A stretch of 64,000 bases of DNA from Prochlorococcus sp. AG-402-B19 (GTDB taxonomy: Bacteria > Cyanobacteriota > Cyanobacteriia > PCC-6307 > Cyanobiaceae). The notes beneath the pieces are model-generated. The model had not been told where the DNA came from and ran no database searches. It worked only from the letters and a program-made list of their open reading frames with translations. Numbering within the stretch: position 1 is the first letter of the stretch; every line of letters starts with the position of its first letter. A program made the translations under genes and the position numbers. Where the stretch lies: positions 1 to 64,000 of the forward strand of contig QCHM01000004.1 of the NCBI GenBank assembly GCA_003279615.1. The letters run 5' to 3'. Below are positions 44,247 through 56,235 of this stretch, one piece after another.

Positions 44247-44660
44247 TTAATTTAGAGAGTGCATGTATGCCAATAGATCAGCCATTGACTTGGGTTCAAT
44301 CTCAAAACTCGGCATTGGTGGGGTCAAACCTCTAATAACTTGATTAATAATCTTTTTATCACTCAATTCTTTGGTCGCTTCGTGGAGGTCAGGTCCCACA
44401 AAACCTTGAGCAGAAATCCCATGGCAACCAACACAATTGATTTTGAATAACTTGCTTCCAGATAAAGTCTCTCCCTCAATTGATAAGGTTTCAGTTATAA
44501 AAGGATCTTGCTTGAAGCTGCCAATATTCCAAAACAGTATTAGGAAGGCAATAGTTACAAAAGACAAGAATAAAATTCGCCAGAAGCCAATTTTTTGGTT
44601 CTCATTTATTAATGCTTTTGATGACGGGGTGTTCACTAAAACCTCTTTGACATGAAACAA
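44247..44660 (-). CDS. cytM: Membrane-anchored c-type cytochrome (CytM-like)
   Basis: Single TM helix; CVGCHG heme motif; MPSF/YMHSLN C-terminus. Confidence 0.82.
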   Translation of the reverse strand: MFHVKEVLVNTPSSKALINENQKIGFWRILFLSFVTIAFLILFWNIGSFKQDPFITETLSIEGETLSGSKLFKINCVGCHGISAQGFVGPDLHEATKELSDKKIINQVIRGLTPPMPSFEIEPKSMADLLAYMHSLN

Positions 44661-44691
44661 TTGTTACTATTACTTTTAAAAACTCGAGCCA

Positions 44692-44811
44692 ATGATTGAG
44701 CCCCTCCTATGTGGGATTGTTCTTGGACTAGTTCCAATAACATTGTTAGGTCTTTTTGTTAGTGCATGGAATCAGTATCGTCGAAGTAGTTCAATGCCTG
44801 ATTGGGAGTAA
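44692..44811 (+). CDS. petG: Cytochrome b6-f complex subunit 5 (PetG)
   Basis: Translation [39 protein letters not shown]; missed by the ORF track because of its length (39 aa). Confidence 0.95.
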
Positions 44812-45394
44812 GGAAAACAAGAGAGGTGTGACCATAAAACTTTTCTTTATTTAATTTCCAACCATTATGTATTCTTGGCAGTGATTTTGACGAGCATTCG
44901 CATATCAAAGTTGATGATTTTTTAACCCATTTCTCTGACAATAAAAGTTCTTGAGTAAGTTCATGCAAATCAGAATCATATGGAGGGTCAAGGAAAATGA
45001 AATCAAATTTTGGTTCAGAATTTGGATAGTTTTTAATAAATTCAATCTTTTTATTTTTAGGTCCCTTTTTTAGAAATGAGATCATCTCTTTACAGATGAC
45101 TTCAATGTGAAAAGGATGTTCCAGTTTATTTGCGACCTTGATAAGGTTGTTTTTGCATATTTTCGCCGTTTCCCTCTGCTTTTCAATTGCAAGGATTCTT
45201 TCTACACCTTTTTGAAGGGCTTCGCATGCCACTACACCAGTTCCACTACAAAGGTCAAGCCAACTGGCTTCGTTAAGAGCGTTCCCGAGAATATTAATTA
45301 GTGCTTCTCTTACCTTTGAGGAAGTAGGCCTCGTCTTATTAGTTAAAGGACTTTCTATCCTTTGCCCAGAAATAAGTTTTAGTTTCCCTTTCAA
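44759..45394 (-). CDS. rsmD: 16S rRNA (guanine(966)-N(2))-methyltransferase RsmD family
   Basis: [44 protein letters not shown]. Confidence 0.92.
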
Positions 45395-45395
45395 A

Positions 45396-46025
45396 TTAAT
45401 ATTTAGATTTTTTCAGCCAATTTATCCAATTGAAAATAAGTTTTTCTCCTGCAATCCCAGACTTTTCAGGATGAAACTGACAGGCGCCAGTATTTTTATG
45501 CCAGACTATTGATGTGACTTCAGTTTTACCAAATCTAGTTGAAGCGACGGTATTTTTTTCTTCTACAGGGCATGCTGAGTAAGAATGGACAAAATACATC
45601 CAATTAAAATCAGGATAATTTTCTAAAATAGGACAATCATTTGTTTTATATATTGGAGCCCAACCAATATGAGGAATTCTTTCATTTTTTTCTTTAGGTA
45701 ATTTACGAATGTGACCTTTTATCACTCCTAAACCCCTTTGATCCCCTTCATCACTGGTTTCGAATAAAAGCTGTAATCCTAAACAAATTCCAAGAAGAGG
45801 TTTGCCATTATTTACCCATTCAATTATTGAAGGTATTAAATCAGTATTTCTTAAATTGGTCATTGCAGGATCAAAAGAACCTACTCCAGGAAGAATTAAA
45901 GCATCACAACAATTAAGTGATTTGATATCACAAACGATTTCTAAAGGTTGATTAAGCCTTTTAAATGCCTGTTGAACTGAAAAAAGATTACCCATCCCAT
46001 AATCTATTAATCCAATTTTTGCCAA
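45396..46025 (-). CDS. hisH: Imidazole glycerol phosphate synthase subunit HisH
   Basis: IGLIDYGMGNLFSVQQAF; LPGVGSFDPAM; LGICLGLQLLFE; CQFHPEKSG. Confidence 0.96.
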   Translation of the reverse strand: MAKIGLIDYGMGNLFSVQQAFKRLNQPLEIVCDIKSLNCCDALILPGVGSFDPAMTNLRNTDLIPSIIEWVNNGKPLLGICLGLQLLFETSDEGDQRGLGVIKGHIRKLPKEKNERIPHIGWAPIYKTNDCPILENYPDFNWMYFVHSYSACPVEEKNTVASTRFGKTEVTSIVWHKNTGACQFHPEKSGIAGEKLIFNWINWLKKSKY

Positions 46026-46078
46026 TGGATTTACCTAGAAAGAATTTAGGGCTTTAACATTCAATTTGATAATTGTAA

Positions 46079-46402
46079 TTAAAGATGTTTTGAGATAGTC
46101 CCAGAAAGGGTTGCTTTAGGAACCGCTCCCACAACAGTATCTACTTTTTGTCCACCTTTAAAAATCATCAATGTGGGAATGCTTCTGATGCCATATTGAC
46201 TTGCAACATTGGGATTCTCATCAGTATTTAATTTGAAAACTTTTATTTTGCCCTCGAAATCTTTTGAGATTTCTTCAACAATTGGTGCAACCATTCTGCA
46301 AGGTCCACACCAAGGTGCCCAGAAATCAACCAAAACTGGCACATCGCTCTGGAGGACTTCTTGTTCGAATGAGGAATCAGTTACAGCAGAAGCAGTGGAC
46401 AT
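46079..46402 (-). CDS. trxA: Thioredoxin
   Basis: [19 protein letters not shown]. Confidence 0.97.
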   Translation of the reverse strand: MSTASAVTDSSFEQEVLQSDVPVLVDFWAPWCGPCRMVAPIVEEISKDFEGKIKVFKLNTDENPNVASQYGIRSIPTLMIFKGGQKVDTVVGAVPKATLSGTISKHL

Positions 46403-46510
46403 ACCTTAGAAGTCTTAAGAACTAGATCATAACAATTGTATTTTGCCTATAAAAAGTTTTCCTGCCATTTTTAAACGAAGTTTGAATATTGTTTTGTATT
46501 TTTAGAATAA

Positions 46511-46569
46511 GAAAAACCCGAAAGAATCGGGTTTTTTTGTGTGTGAGGAGTGTAAGAGCAAAGGCTCTC
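46511..46569 (-). ncRNA. yfr1: Yfr1 cyanobacterial small RNA
   Basis: Reverse strand AGAGCCTTTGCTCTTACACTCCTCACACACAAAAAAACCCGATTCTTTCGGGTTTTT: 5' hairpin, single-stranded ACTCCTCACAC motif, 3' terminator hairpin; between guaB and trxA. Confidence 0.93.
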
Positions 46570-46617
46570 ACTACTTAATTCTAGCTGTTGTATTTAATTC
46601 TGAAATCTTTCGGTATT

Positions 46618-47781
46618 TTATTTGCCCATTCCAAGTTGTTGCGCTTTTTGATAAACCTTTCCTTCTGTTAACAAAGAAGGTGCAACAACTACTTCAACTT
46701 TTTGCATTTCCTTGATATTTGTTGCACCAAGTGTTCCCATTGAGGTCTTTAGTGCTCCTAATAAATTATGGGTTCCATCATCAAGAATTGCAGGACCACA
46801 AAGAATACTTTTTAAGCTTCCTGTTGTTCCCACTTTAATTCTTGTGCCTCTGGGAAGGACAGGACTGGGAGTTGCCATGCCCCAATGGAAACCTTTCCCA
46901 GGAGCTTCTTGTGATCTTGCTATTGGGGAACCAATCATCACTGAGTCAGCACCACAAGCTATGCATTTGGAAATGTCACCACCTGTGATAATTCCACCAT
47001 CAGCAATGATTGGAACATATTTACCGCTTTCTTTTTTAAAATCCTCCCTTGCAGCAGAACAATCTGATATAGCAGTTGCTTGAGGAATTCCAACTCCTAG
47101 TACTCCTCTTGAAGTGCACGCCGCTCCAGGACCTATTCCAACCATTACTGCCGCAGCTCCAGCTCTCATTAGCTTCAAAGAAACTTCATAGGTAACGCAA
47201 TTGCCAACAGCAACTGGTATGCCAATGTTTTTGCAAAGATCATAAAGATCAAGATTTTGACTGCCTTTTTTACCTAAATGTTCAGTAGAAACTACAGTTG
47301 CTTGAAGAAAAAATAAATCTGCTCCTGAGTCTTTGATTAAATTTCTAAACTTAATTGCAGCTATTGGGGTCCCGCTAACAGCTGCAATTCCTCCCCCCTC
47401 TTTTATTTCTTGAATTCTTTTTAAAATTAATGCTTCTTTTATAGGTTGCTTATAGATTTCTTGCATGAGAGGAACAAAGTCTTCCTTACCAGTTGATTGA
47501 ATTTTATTTAAAACATGCTCAGGATTTTCGTATCTAGTTTGAACCCCTTCTAGATTTAAAACACCTAGAGCTCCGAGATTTGATAAGGCGACTGCCATAT
47601 TTACATCAACAACACCATCCATTGCACTAGCAATGATTGGGATATCTCTTTGAATCCCTCCGATTTCCCAATTAGTAGTCGTGACTTCAGGATCAACTGT
47701 TCTTCCACCTGGGACCAATGCGATTTCATCGATTCCGTAGGCTCTTCGAACAGTTTTGGTGCGTCCTAGTTGAAAATTCAC
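46618..47781 (-). CDS. guaB: GuaB3 family IMP dehydrogenase-related protein
   Basis: MNFQLGRTKTVRRAYGIDEIALVPG; GIGPGAACTSRGVLGVGIPQ; IADGGIITGGDISK. Confidence 0.9.
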   Translation of the reverse strand: MNFQLGRTKTVRRAYGIDEIALVPGGRTVDPEVTTTNWEIGGIQRDIPIIASAMDGVVDVNMAVALSNLGALGVLNLEGVQTRYENPEHVLNKIQSTGKEDFVPLMQEIYKQPIKEALILKRIQEIKEGGGIAAVSGTPIAAIKFRNLIKDSGADLFFLQATVVSTEHLGKKGSQNLDLYDLCKNIGIPVAVGNCVTYEVSLKLMRAGAAAVMVGIGPGAACTSRGVLGVGIPQATAISDCSAAREDFKKESGKYVPIIADGGIITGGDISKCIACGADSVMIGSPIARSQEAPGKGFHWGMATPSPVLPRGTRIKVGTTGSLKSILCGPAILDDGTHNLLGALKTSMGTLGATNIKEMQKVEVVVAPSLLTEGKVYQKAQQLGMGK

Positions 47782-48002
47782 ACCTAAATTTTATAAGTTC
47801 TCGTCAAACTACCAACTCAAGTGCCAAATTGAGTAAATGTTGGGAATAGATAATCAAGATTTTGCTTAATTCCTTTCTTTGGAAGTTGATCATAAGAAAT
47901 ATTTAAAGAAAATTTATTTCACGATTTTGTTATGGGTGATTTCCTTTCGTATATATGGTTATTTACTTTTAAAGGTTTCTTAATGCCCAGATGTTCTTAT
48001 AA

Positions 48003-50636
48003 TTGGTAAAACCCTTATATATGGCTGATCCATTGGGACCTAATAGCGCTGGTCCCGGGGAATCCGATGATCGGATCATCCAGACTGACTTGAGAAACGA
48101 AATGTCGCGTTCCTATTTGGAATACGCGATGAGTGTAATTGTTGGGAGAGCTTTACCTGATTCGAGAGATGGCCTTAAGCCAGTTCATCGAAGGATTCTC
48201 TATGCAATGTATGAACTAGGTCTAACAAGTGACAGGCCTTATAGAAAATGTGCACGTGTAGTAGGAGAAGTTTTAGGTAAATACCATCCCCACGGGGATA
48301 CAGCGGTTTATGACGCTTTGGTGAGGATGGCGCAAGATTTTTCAATGCAAATGCCCTTGATTGATGGGCATGGCAATTTTGGATCTGTTGATAATGATCC
48401 ACCTGCAGCAATGAGATATACCGAATCTAGATTGCAATCTTTAACCACTGATAGCTTGCTTGAGGATATTGAGTCCGAAACAGTTGATTTCGCAGATAAT
48501 TTTGATGGATCTCAACAGGAACCAACTGTATTGCCGGCTAGAATCCCTCAATTGTTATTAAACGGTTCGTCTGGAATAGCTGTAGGTATGGCAACCAATA
48601 TACCTCCCCATAATTTGGTTGAATTGATTGATGGATTGATGGCTTTGATTTCTAATCCTGAGTTAGAAGAAAAAGATTTAATGAATATAATTAAAGGTCC
48701 AGATTTTCCAACTGGTGGTCAGATACTTGGTCGAAGTGGAATTAAGGAAACATATCTTACTGGTAGAGGTTCAATAACAATGAGAGGGGTTGCTGAAATT
48801 GAAACTATTGAAAACCCAGGGAGACCAGATAGAGATGCTGTGATAATTACTGAACTTCCTTATCAAACAAATAAAGCAGCATTGATAGAACGAATAGCTG
48901 ATATGGTCAATGATAAAAAACTTGAAGGGATTGCAGATATTAGAGATGAAAGTGACAGAGATGGAATGAGAATTGTTGTTGAATTAAGAAGAGATTCATA
49001 TCCTCAAGTTGTTCTAAATAACTTATTCAAGCTAACGCCTTTGCAGACAAATTTTAGTGCAAATATGCTTTCATTAGTTAATGGTGAGCCGGTCATATTA
49101 TCACTTAGAAAGATGTTAGAAGTGTTTTTAGATTTTAGAGTAGAAACTATTGAAAAAAGAACTAAATATCTTTTAAAGAAAGCAGAAAATAGAGATCATA
49201 TATTGCTTGGATTATTATTAGCTTTAGATCAGTTAGATGGGATAATTAATCTAATTAGATCAGCCTCAGACTCTGCAACTGCTAAAAAGAAATTGCAAGA
49301 ACTTCATGGCTTAACTGATATTCAATCTGATGCTATTTTGCAGATGCAGTTAAGACGGCTTACCGCTTTAGAGGCAGATAAAATAAGACTTGAACATGAG
49401 GATTTAGTTAGTAAAATAATAGATTTAAAAGATATTCTTAATAGAAAAGAAAGAGTATTTGAATTAACAAAAATAGAATTAGATGAACTTAAAGAAAAAT
49501 ATAATTCTCCAAGAAGAACAGAAATCCTTGACCTCGGAGGAGGGCTTGAGGATATTGATTTGATTGCCAATGAAAGATCAGTGGTTTTATTGACTGAAAC
49601 TGGATATTTAAAGAGGATGCCTGTCAATGAATTTGAAGCAACAAGTAGAGGAACTAGAGGTAAAGCTGGAACACGAAGCCAAGGAGAAGAAGAGGTTAGA
49701 AAATTTATTAGTTGTAATGACCACGATAGCCTTCTGCTTTTTAGTGATAGAGGCGTAGCTTATGCTCTTCCAGCTTATAGAGTTCCGCAGTGTAGTAGAA
49801 CTGCAAAAGGTACTCCTATTGTGCAATTACTTCCAATTCCACGAGAAGAAGCTATTACCTCATTGTTATCTGTTAGTTCATTCGATGATGAGAACTATTT
49901 ATTGATGCTTACAAGAGGAGGTTTTATAAAAAGAACTCCCCTTTCTGCTTTTAGCAAGATTAGAGCAAATGGACTAATTGCTATAGGTTTAGAGGATGGT
50001 GATGCTTTGACTTGGGTTCGTTTGGCTGAATCTGGAGATAGTGTTTTGATTGGTTCAAAAAATGGAATGACAATACACTTTAGATTAAATGATTCTGAAT
50101 TAAGGTCTTTAGGAAGAACAGCAAGAGGTGTTAGGTCAATGAATTTGAAGTCTGGTGATTCTCTTGTAAGTATGGATGTTTTATCGACTGAGTTGGCTGA
50201 TCATGTTGATAAAAGTGAAGAAGAATTGGAAGAGGACTCATCATTATCAGATGGCCCTTGGGTACTTGTTGCATCTGCAAGTGGATTAGGGAAAAGAGTT
50301 CCAGTTACTCAATTCCGCTTGCAAAAGAGAGCAGGCATGGGTTTAAGAGCAATCAAATTTAGAAAAGATGGAGATGAACTCGTTGGCTTAAGGGTTCTAG
50401 GTAAAGGAGAAGAATTATTATTAGTTAGCGAAAAAGGAGTAATTGTTAGAACAAGTGCAGATAAAATTTCTCAACAATCAAGAGCTGCAACTGGGGTAAG
50501 AATTCAGAAACTTGATGATGGTGACAAATTATCTGAAGTTGTTTTAGTTCCTCCAGAACAAATTAATGATGAAGAGGGCAAAGAATCATCCCCAGACAAG
50601 CAACCAATGAATACTGATCCAATGTCAGAAAATTGA
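48003..50636 (+). CDS. gyrA: DNA gyrase/topoisomerase IV subunit A
   Basis: [73 protein letters not shown]; likely start 48021 (MADPLGPN). Confidence 0.96.
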   Translation: MVKPLYMADPLGPNSAGPGESDDRIIQTDLRNEMSRSYLEYAMSVIVGRALPDSRDGLKPVHRRILYAMYELGLTSDRPYRKCARVVGEVLGKYHPHGDTAVYDALVRMAQDFSMQMPLIDGHGNFGSVDNDPPAAMRYTESRLQSLTTDSLLEDIESETVDFADNFDGSQQEPTVLPARIPQLLLNGSSGIAVGMATNIPPHNLVELIDGLMALISNPELEEKDLMNIIKGPDFPTGGQILGRSGIKETYLTGRGSITMRGVAEIETIENPGRPDRDAVIITELPYQTNKAALIERIADMVNDKKLEGIADIRDESDRDGMRIVVELRRDSYPQVVLNNLFKLTPLQTNFSANMLSLVNGEPVILSLRKMLEVFLDFRVETIEKRTKYLLKKAENRDHILLGLLLALDQLDGIINLIRSASDSATAKKKLQELHGLTDIQSDAILQMQLRRLTALEADKIRLEHEDLVSKIIDLKDILNRKERVFELTKIELDELKEKYNSPRRTEILDLGGGLEDIDLIANERSVVLLTETGYLKRMPVNEFEATSRGTRGKAGTRSQGEEEVRKFISCNDHDSLLLFSDRGVAYALPAYRVPQCSRTAKGTPIVQLLPIPREEAITSLLSVSSFDDENYLLMLTRGGFIKRTPLSAFSKIRANGLIAIGLEDGDALTWVRLAESGDSVLIGSKNGMTIHFRLNDSELRSLGRTARGVRSMNLKSGDSLVSMDVLSTELADHVDKSEEELEEDSSLSDGPWVLVASASGLGKRVPVTQFRLQKRAGMGLRAIKFRKDGDELVGLRVLGKGEELLLVSEKGVIVRTSADKISQQSRAATGVRIQKLDDGDKLSEVVLVPPEQINDEEGKESSPDKQPMNTDPMSEN

Positions 50637-51877
50637 AATTACTTAATTGTTCCGATGTATTAGTCATGGGAGCAGGCCCCGCGGCTCTTTGCATTACTTC
50701 TGAGTTAGTTCAACAAGGACTTAATGTTCAGGCAATAGCTTCTAGGTCTCCTTTAGAACCTTGGCCAAATACCTACGGAATCTGGGCTTCTGAGCTTGAA
50801 TCTTTAAATATGCAGGAATTATTGAAATATAGATGGAAGGATACGGTTAGTTTTTTTGGCGATGGATTAAATAAAAAGGGTAACGCTTGTACAAATCATT
50901 ATCTTGATTATGGTCTTTTTAATTTAAATGATTTTCAAGAGGCTCTACTCGATCGATGTAATGGACTCTCTTGGCAAATTGAAACTGTAGAAAAAATTGA
51001 TTTTAGTGAAAAACAAACTGTTGTGATTTGTTCTTCTGGGAAGAAATATTTAGCGAGATTAGTAATTGATGCTAGTGGTCATACAACCCCTTTTATCAAA
51101 AGGCCTCAAAATGATGAAATTGCTAAGCAGGCGGCATATGGAGTCGTTGGGAAATTTAGTTCACCCCCAGTAGAGAAGAATCGTTTTGTTTTAATGGATT
51201 TCAGACCAGACCATCTTGATGCAAACCAGTTAAGAGAGCCACCTTCTTTCCTTTACGCTATGGACCTGGGGGATGGAAGTTATTTTGTAGAAGAAACATC
51301 CTTGGCGTGCGCACCTCCAGTCTCTTTTGAAGCATTAAAAACTAGATTAAATGCTCGATTATCTAGCAAAGGAATTCAAGTTGAGGAAATAATCCATGAA
51401 GAGCATTGTCTTTTCCCAATGAATTTGCCATTGCCTCATAGAGATCAACCTCTTTTGGCTTTTGGAGGCTCAGCTAGCATGGTTCATCCCGCTTCAGGAT
51501 ATATGGTTGGTAGTCTTTTAAGAAGAGCCCCTTCATTAGCGAGGGAGATAGCAAAAGTAATAAAAAAGGATCCTTTCCTTCCTACATCTAAGATAGCAAG
51601 AAGAGGTTGGCAAAACCTATGGACAACTGAATTAGTTCAAAGACATCGTCTTTATCAATTTGGTCTTCAAAGACTAATGAGTTTTGATGAATCTCTTCTA
51701 AGATCATTTTTTAATACCTTTTTTAAATTACCTAAAAAAGATTGGTATGGATATTTAACTAATACCCTTCCTTTACCAAGACTTTTTATAGTTATGCTCA
51801 AATTATTTTCTATTGCCCCGTTAAAAGTTCGATTAGGAATGCTTGGTTTAACAAAAAAAAAGAAAGAAAAAACTTAG
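50633..51877 (+). CDS. crtL: Lycopene beta/epsilon cyclase family
   Basis: [74 protein letters not shown]. Confidence 0.9.
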   Translation: MKLLNCSDVLVMGAGPAALCITSELVQQGLNVQAIASRSPLEPWPNTYGIWASELESLNMQELLKYRWKDTVSFFGDGLNKKGNACTNHYLDYGLFNLNDFQEALLDRCNGLSWQIETVEKIDFSEKQTVVICSSGKKYLARLVIDASGHTTPFIKRPQNDEIAKQAAYGVVGKFSSPPVEKNRFVLMDFRPDHLDANQLREPPSFLYAMDLGDGSYFVEETSLACAPPVSFEALKTRLNARLSSKGIQVEEIIHEEHCLFPMNLPLPHRDQPLLAFGGSASMVHPASGYMVGSLLRRAPSLAREIAKVIKKDPFLPTSKIARRGWQNLWTTELVQRHRLYQFGLQRLMSFDESLLRSFFNTFFKLPKKDWYGYLTNTLPLPRLFIVMLKLFSIAPLKVRLGMLGLTKKKKEKT

Positions 51878-53439
51878 ATTTTCTTTTTCCAATCTATTGG
51901 AGAAATTAAAGGAAAAATGCAATCCTCTTTTTCTATTTCTTCCAAAAAGTTGGGCTCAAGAATCTTCTTATCTTTAATTGCATTAATTAATATCCAAAAT
52001 CTTTTTATATGTAAATTTATTCTTTCTCTTGCAAGCTCGGTAGTTGTTCCTGCTTTGAGAATGAAACTCCAATCTGAAGATTGACATAAAAGTAGTTCTC
52101 TCCCCGCTTGTTTAATAATTTCGATATCCGATTGCTTTTGTACCCCTTTTGAACAAATTCTGATCATTTCTCTTCCAGCTTTGCTCCATTCATGGACAAT
52201 CCATGCATTTGATTCATTTAACCAATAATTGTGAAAGCCACCTTGGCCCCAGCTTGATGGAGAAGGATTGCATAATTGGATGTGTTTTTTTGTTTGTAGA
52301 GCCTCTCTCAGGGTGATTAATTTAATACCTTCTTTTTTTGAGTTAATAAATAATTGAGAAAGAAATTGCGGCCCTTCGAACCACCAATGTCCAAAAAGCT
52401 CAGCATCAAAAGGTGCAATTAACAATGGTTCTATTCCCATTGATTTTTCAAGTTTTATAAGTTGTTTCTTTCTATCCTTTATGTAGTTTTCTGCATCTTT
52501 TTTCACACTTTCTTGTGCAGCTTGTGGGTCATATTTTTGTTTGTTTTCTAAAGATGTGTTTTTTGAAGAAATTTTAAATAATTTAATTCCTATTGGTCTT
52601 TTCTCGTTGAGTCCTATTTCTTTTAGTTTCTCTAATGATAAGTCCCACCCCAAGTCTCTGTGGAATTCTCTGTAGCTTGGATTGCCTGGGTATCCATCCC
52701 TTGCAGACCAAACTGGAAGAGTTGATTCACTATCTCTACCAAAAAAAGCTACTCCTCTTCTCGTGCAAATAGGGGCGTATAAACCATATCTGGGCCTTGG
52801 ATCAGCATTAAGTAAGCCATGTCCATCAAGAACAGCATATCTAAGTCCTGATTCAGCCATTATTTCATCTAAGCCTTCGTAATATGCGCATTCTGGCAAC
52901 CAAATACCCAAAGGCGGGTTGTTGAAAAGACGTATATGTTCTCTTATTGCAGTTTTTAGTTGAGCCCTTACTGCTTCAGGATTTTCTCTTAAAAGTGGAA
53001 GATATCCATGAGTAGCTGCACAAGTAAGAATATCAATTACTTCTGATGTTCTTAATTTATTAAATCTTCCAATTAAATCTCCTCGACATTTTTTCCAGCT
53101 TTCTAATTGTCGTTTAAAGTGATCTGTCAGATGAAGAGCTGCTTTTATTTTATCTGTTTTTAATGAATTCAGAATTTCTAGCCTTAGTTCTACCCATTTT
53201 TCAAAGCGATTTTTTAATACCTCATCTTCTAATAGGGAAAGCAAAGTAGGGGATAGCCCTATTGTGATTTTAGGTGCTTGATCATTTGCTTTTGAACCCT
53301 TCTCAAGGGTTCCTAAAAGTGGTAAATAACATTCCACTAGAGCCTGAAAGAACCAATCTTCCTCTAGGGAGCCAGGTTCTTCTGACCTCACGTAAGGCAG
53401 ATGTGCATGCAGGACTATGGCGAGATTGCCTTTAGTCAT
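51874..53439 (-). CDS. Glycoside hydrolase family 57 protein (1,4-alpha-glucan branching enzyme-like)
   Basis: LAIVLHAHLPYVRSEEPGSLEEDWFFQALVECYLPLL; GIWLPECAYYEGLDEIMAESGLRYAVLDGHGL; APFDAELFGHWWFEGPQFL. Confidence 0.92.
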   Translation of the reverse strand: MTKGNLAIVLHAHLPYVRSEEPGSLEEDWFFQALVECYLPLLGTLEKGSKANDQAPKITIGLSPTLLSLLEDEVLKNRFEKWVELRLEILNSLKTDKIKAALHLTDHFKRQLESWKKCRGDLIGRFNKLRTSEVIDILTCAATHGYLPLLRENPEAVRAQLKTAIREHIRLFNNPPLGIWLPECAYYEGLDEIMAESGLRYAVLDGHGLLNADPRPRYGLYAPICTRRGVAFFGRDSESTLPVWSARDGYPGNPSYREFHRDLGWDLSLEKLKEIGLNEKRPIGIKLFKISSKNTSLENKQKYDPQAAQESVKKDAENYIKDRKKQLIKLEKSMGIEPLLIAPFDAELFGHWWFEGPQFLSQLFINSKKEGIKLITLREALQTKKHIQLCNPSPSSWGQGGFHNYWLNESNAWIVHEWSKAGREMIRICSKGVQKQSDIEIIKQAGRELLLCQSSDWSFILKAGTTTELARERINLHIKRFWILINAIKDKKILEPNFLEEIEKEDCIFPLISPIDWKKKI

Positions 53440-53756
53440 TAAGGCTTCCAGAATGTTGGATTTGTTCCTTGGATACTTATACTCTTTAGTTGCACAGAAA
53501 AAGATGAATTTTAAGCCATACCATAAATCTAGTAAAATTAGATACTAGAAATAATTAATTTTTATTTATTACTTAGTTTTTTATAGTTGATATTAATTCT
53601 TCTTTATTCAGTATTTTAAAAATAAAAAATAATAAATTATAAAATGAAGAGTTAGAAATTTAATATCTTTCGTGGAAATTAGAGTTATTTATACTATAAT
53701 TTTTTTTAATTCATATAGATCTTAATAAGGTCTAATAATTTTATATAATTTATGCT

Positions 53757-55376
53757 ATGGCCAAAGATCCAGGCCGAGTTTTAATTTTTGATACTACATT
53801 AAGAGATGGTGAGCAATCCCCAGGTGCGAGTCTTAATTTAGAAGAAAAGTTAGCTATAGCCCAACAATTAGCAAGATTAGGAGTAGATGTTATAGAGGCT
53901 GGTTTCCCTTTCGCTAGCTCTGGCGACTTTGCTGCGGTTCAAAAAATTGCTGAACAAGTAGGAGGAGAAGAAGGACCTATTATTTGCGGACTATCAAGAG
54001 CATCAAAATCTGATATCAAGGCTTGTGCTGAAGCTATTGCTCCAGCCCCAAAAAAAAGGATTCATACCTTCATTGCAACAAGTGATATTCATCTTGAACA
54101 CAAATTAAGGAAATCTAGAAAAGAAGTCCTTGGGATCGTTCCAGATATGGTTGGTTATGCAAAAAGCTTTGTTGAAGATGTTGAGTTTTCTTGTGAAGAT
54201 GCAGCAAGAAGTGATTTGGATTTTTTGTATGAAGTAATCGAATTAGCAATATCTTCAGGTGCTAATACGATAAATATCCCTGATACTGTTGGTTACACAA
54301 CACCTTCTGAATTTGGAGATTTGATATTAAACATCAATAAAAATGTTCCAAATATTAATGAAGCAGTTCTCTCGGTTCATGGTCACAACGACTTAGGATT
54401 AGCTGTTGCAAATTTCCTTGAGGCTGTAAAGAATGGTGCTAGACAGCTTGAATGCACTATCAACGGAATTGGAGAAAGAGCAGGGAATGCCGCTTTAGAA
54501 GAATTGATTATGGCTCTTCATGTAAGAAGATCATATTTTAATCCTTTTTTTGGAAGGTCTCCTGAATCTCCAACCCCTTTAACAGCAGTTAGAACAGAGG
54601 AAATAACAAAATCCTCTCGTTTGGTTTCAAATTTAACTGGTATGGTTGTGCAACCAAATAAAGCAATTGTTGGAGCAAATGCTTTTGCTCATGAATCTGG
54701 AATTCATCAAGATGGGGTATTAAAAAATAGACTTACATATGAAATTATCGATGCAAAAACAGTTGGGTTGTCTGACAATAAAATTTCTTTAGGGAAATTG
54801 AGTGGCAGGAGTGCTGTTAGATCTCGGTTAGAGGATCTTGGCTATGATTTAAACAGAGAAGATCTTAATGATGCTTTCGCTAGATTTAAAGACTTAGCTG
54901 ATAGGAAGAGAGAAATAACAGATCGTGATTTAGAAGCCATTGTTAGTGAGCAAGTTCAACTTCCAGAAGCTCTGTTTCAATTGAAATTAGTCCAAGTCAG
55001 TTGTGGAACATCTCTTGTGCCTACTGCAACAGTAACTGTTGTTGGAGAAGAAGGAGAGGAAAAAACATCTGTATCACTAGGGACAGGCCCTGTTGATGCA
55101 GTGGTAAGGGCCTTAGATTTTCTAACTGAAGAACCTAATGAGTTGATTGAATTTTCCGTCAAGTCTGTTACTGAAGGTATAGATGCTTTAGGAGAAGTAA
55201 CGATACGTATTAGAAGAAATGGAAGTCTATTTTCTGGTCATTCCGCGGATACTGATGTCGTTGTTGCCGCGGCACAAGCATATATTAATGCTCTTAATAG
55301 GTTGGTGGCAGCTGAAGGAAGGAATTCCATTCATCCACAACATGATTTAGCTCAGGTAGACAAAAAAGGAGTTTGA
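53757..55376 (+). CDS. leuA: 2-isopropylmalate synthase
   Basis: [61 protein letters not shown]. Confidence 0.97.
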   Translation: MAKDPGRVLIFDTTLRDGEQSPGASLNLEEKLAIAQQLARLGVDVIEAGFPFASSGDFAAVQKIAEQVGGEEGPIICGLSRASKSDIKACAEAIAPAPKKRIHTFIATSDIHLEHKLRKSRKEVLGIVPDMVGYAKSFVEDVEFSCEDAARSDLDFLYEVIELAISSGANTINIPDTVGYTTPSEFGDLILNINKNVPNINEAVLSVHGHNDLGLAVANFLEAVKNGARQLECTINGIGERAGNAALEELIMALHVRRSYFNPFFGRSPESPTPLTAVRTEEITKSSRLVSNLTGMVVQPNKAIVGANAFAHESGIHQDGVLKNRLTYEIIDAKTVGLSDNKISLGKLSGRSAVRSRLEDLGYDLNREDLNDAFARFKDLADRKREITDRDLEAIVSEQVQLPEALFQLKLVQVSCGTSLVPTATVTVVGEEGEEKTSVSLGTGPVDAVVRALDFLTEEPNELIEFSVKSVTEGIDALGEVTIRIRRNGSLFSGHSADTDVVVAAAQAYINALNRLVAAEGRNSIHPQHDLAQVDKKGV

Positions 55377-55503
55377 AAAATATAAAGCTTTTTACTAATT
55401 TTTAAAATCTATTTAGTAGTTTCCGTAAATTTTTTTAGAAAAATCGTCTAAAGCAAGAATTAAAAGATTAATATGAGTGTGACGATTTGGTATGTGCACA
55501 TAA

Positions 55504-55743
55504 ATGAGTGTTAAAAGAAAGCTTTATCGACTTACAGGACTTGATGGCTCCCCTCATCATGTACTTGACGCTCCTTACGAAAGTATTGATGCAGCACTTT
55601 TAGCAGCAAAGGTTTGGTGTAATGGGCAAGGATTAAGTTGCACAATTAAAGATCGAGGCATAGGTGTGCAAGTACTCGCAAGAAATGGAACTTGGAGAAC
55701 AGTTTGTTATCCATCTAATTGTTTGCATACTTCTTTCGCATAA
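55504..55743 (+). CDS. Conserved hypothetical protein
   Basis: 79 aa; KLYRLTGLDGSPHHVLDAPYESIDAALLAAKVWCNGQG... Confidence 0.6.
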   Translation: MSVKRKLYRLTGLDGSPHHVLDAPYESIDAALLAAKVWCNGQGLSCTIKDRGIGVQVLARNGTWRTVCYPSNCLHTSFA

Positions 55744-55798
55744 AATAAATTATTATTCTTAATCTTATGCTTTTAACTAGGGGAATAATTTTTTAAAA

Positions 55799-56188
55799 AT
55801 GGGTTCAGGACTCCGCGGCTACTGGACACTTACTTGGTTTGGTTTAATCTCAAATACCCTTGCAATTCCTTTTATTGCATATGTTGTTGGATCTGGGCCT
55901 CCTCTTCAAGCTGCCAATATCACTATTGCAATTAGCCTTGCTTGGCCAGCTGCAGTAACTGGGATTGTTGCATCAGCAGGTCTATTCGCTCAAAGAGGAT
56001 GGGGTGTGATTTTATCAATAGTTGCTTTGTCCATGACTCTGTCGGGGACTTTGCCATATGGAATTATCAGGTTAATTAGAGTTAATGATGTTTTTGGTAT
56101 CAGTGGTTTATCTTTGCTTATTGCCTTGTTGAATTTATTAGCCTTACTTTATTGGTGTAGGCGGGGCCATAGGAGAATTAGGCTTTGA
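55799..56188 (+). CDS. Hypothetical membrane protein
   Basis: 129 aa with about four hydrophobic segments. Confidence 0.65.
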   Translation: MGSGLRGYWTLTWFGLISNTLAIPFIAYVVGSGPPLQAANITIAISLAWPAAVTGIVASAGLFAQRGWGVILSIVALSMTLSGTLPYGIIRLIRVNDVFGISGLSLLIALLNLLALLYWCRRGHRRIRL

Positions 56189-56235
56189 TTATATTGAATT
56201 AATTAATCAATATAAATAGTTCAATTAATACTGTT

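Noticed and set aside
53440-53756. Very AT-rich gap upstream of leuA as a possible sRNA or replication element
   Set aside because: No clear hairpin, motif or ORF beyond base composition
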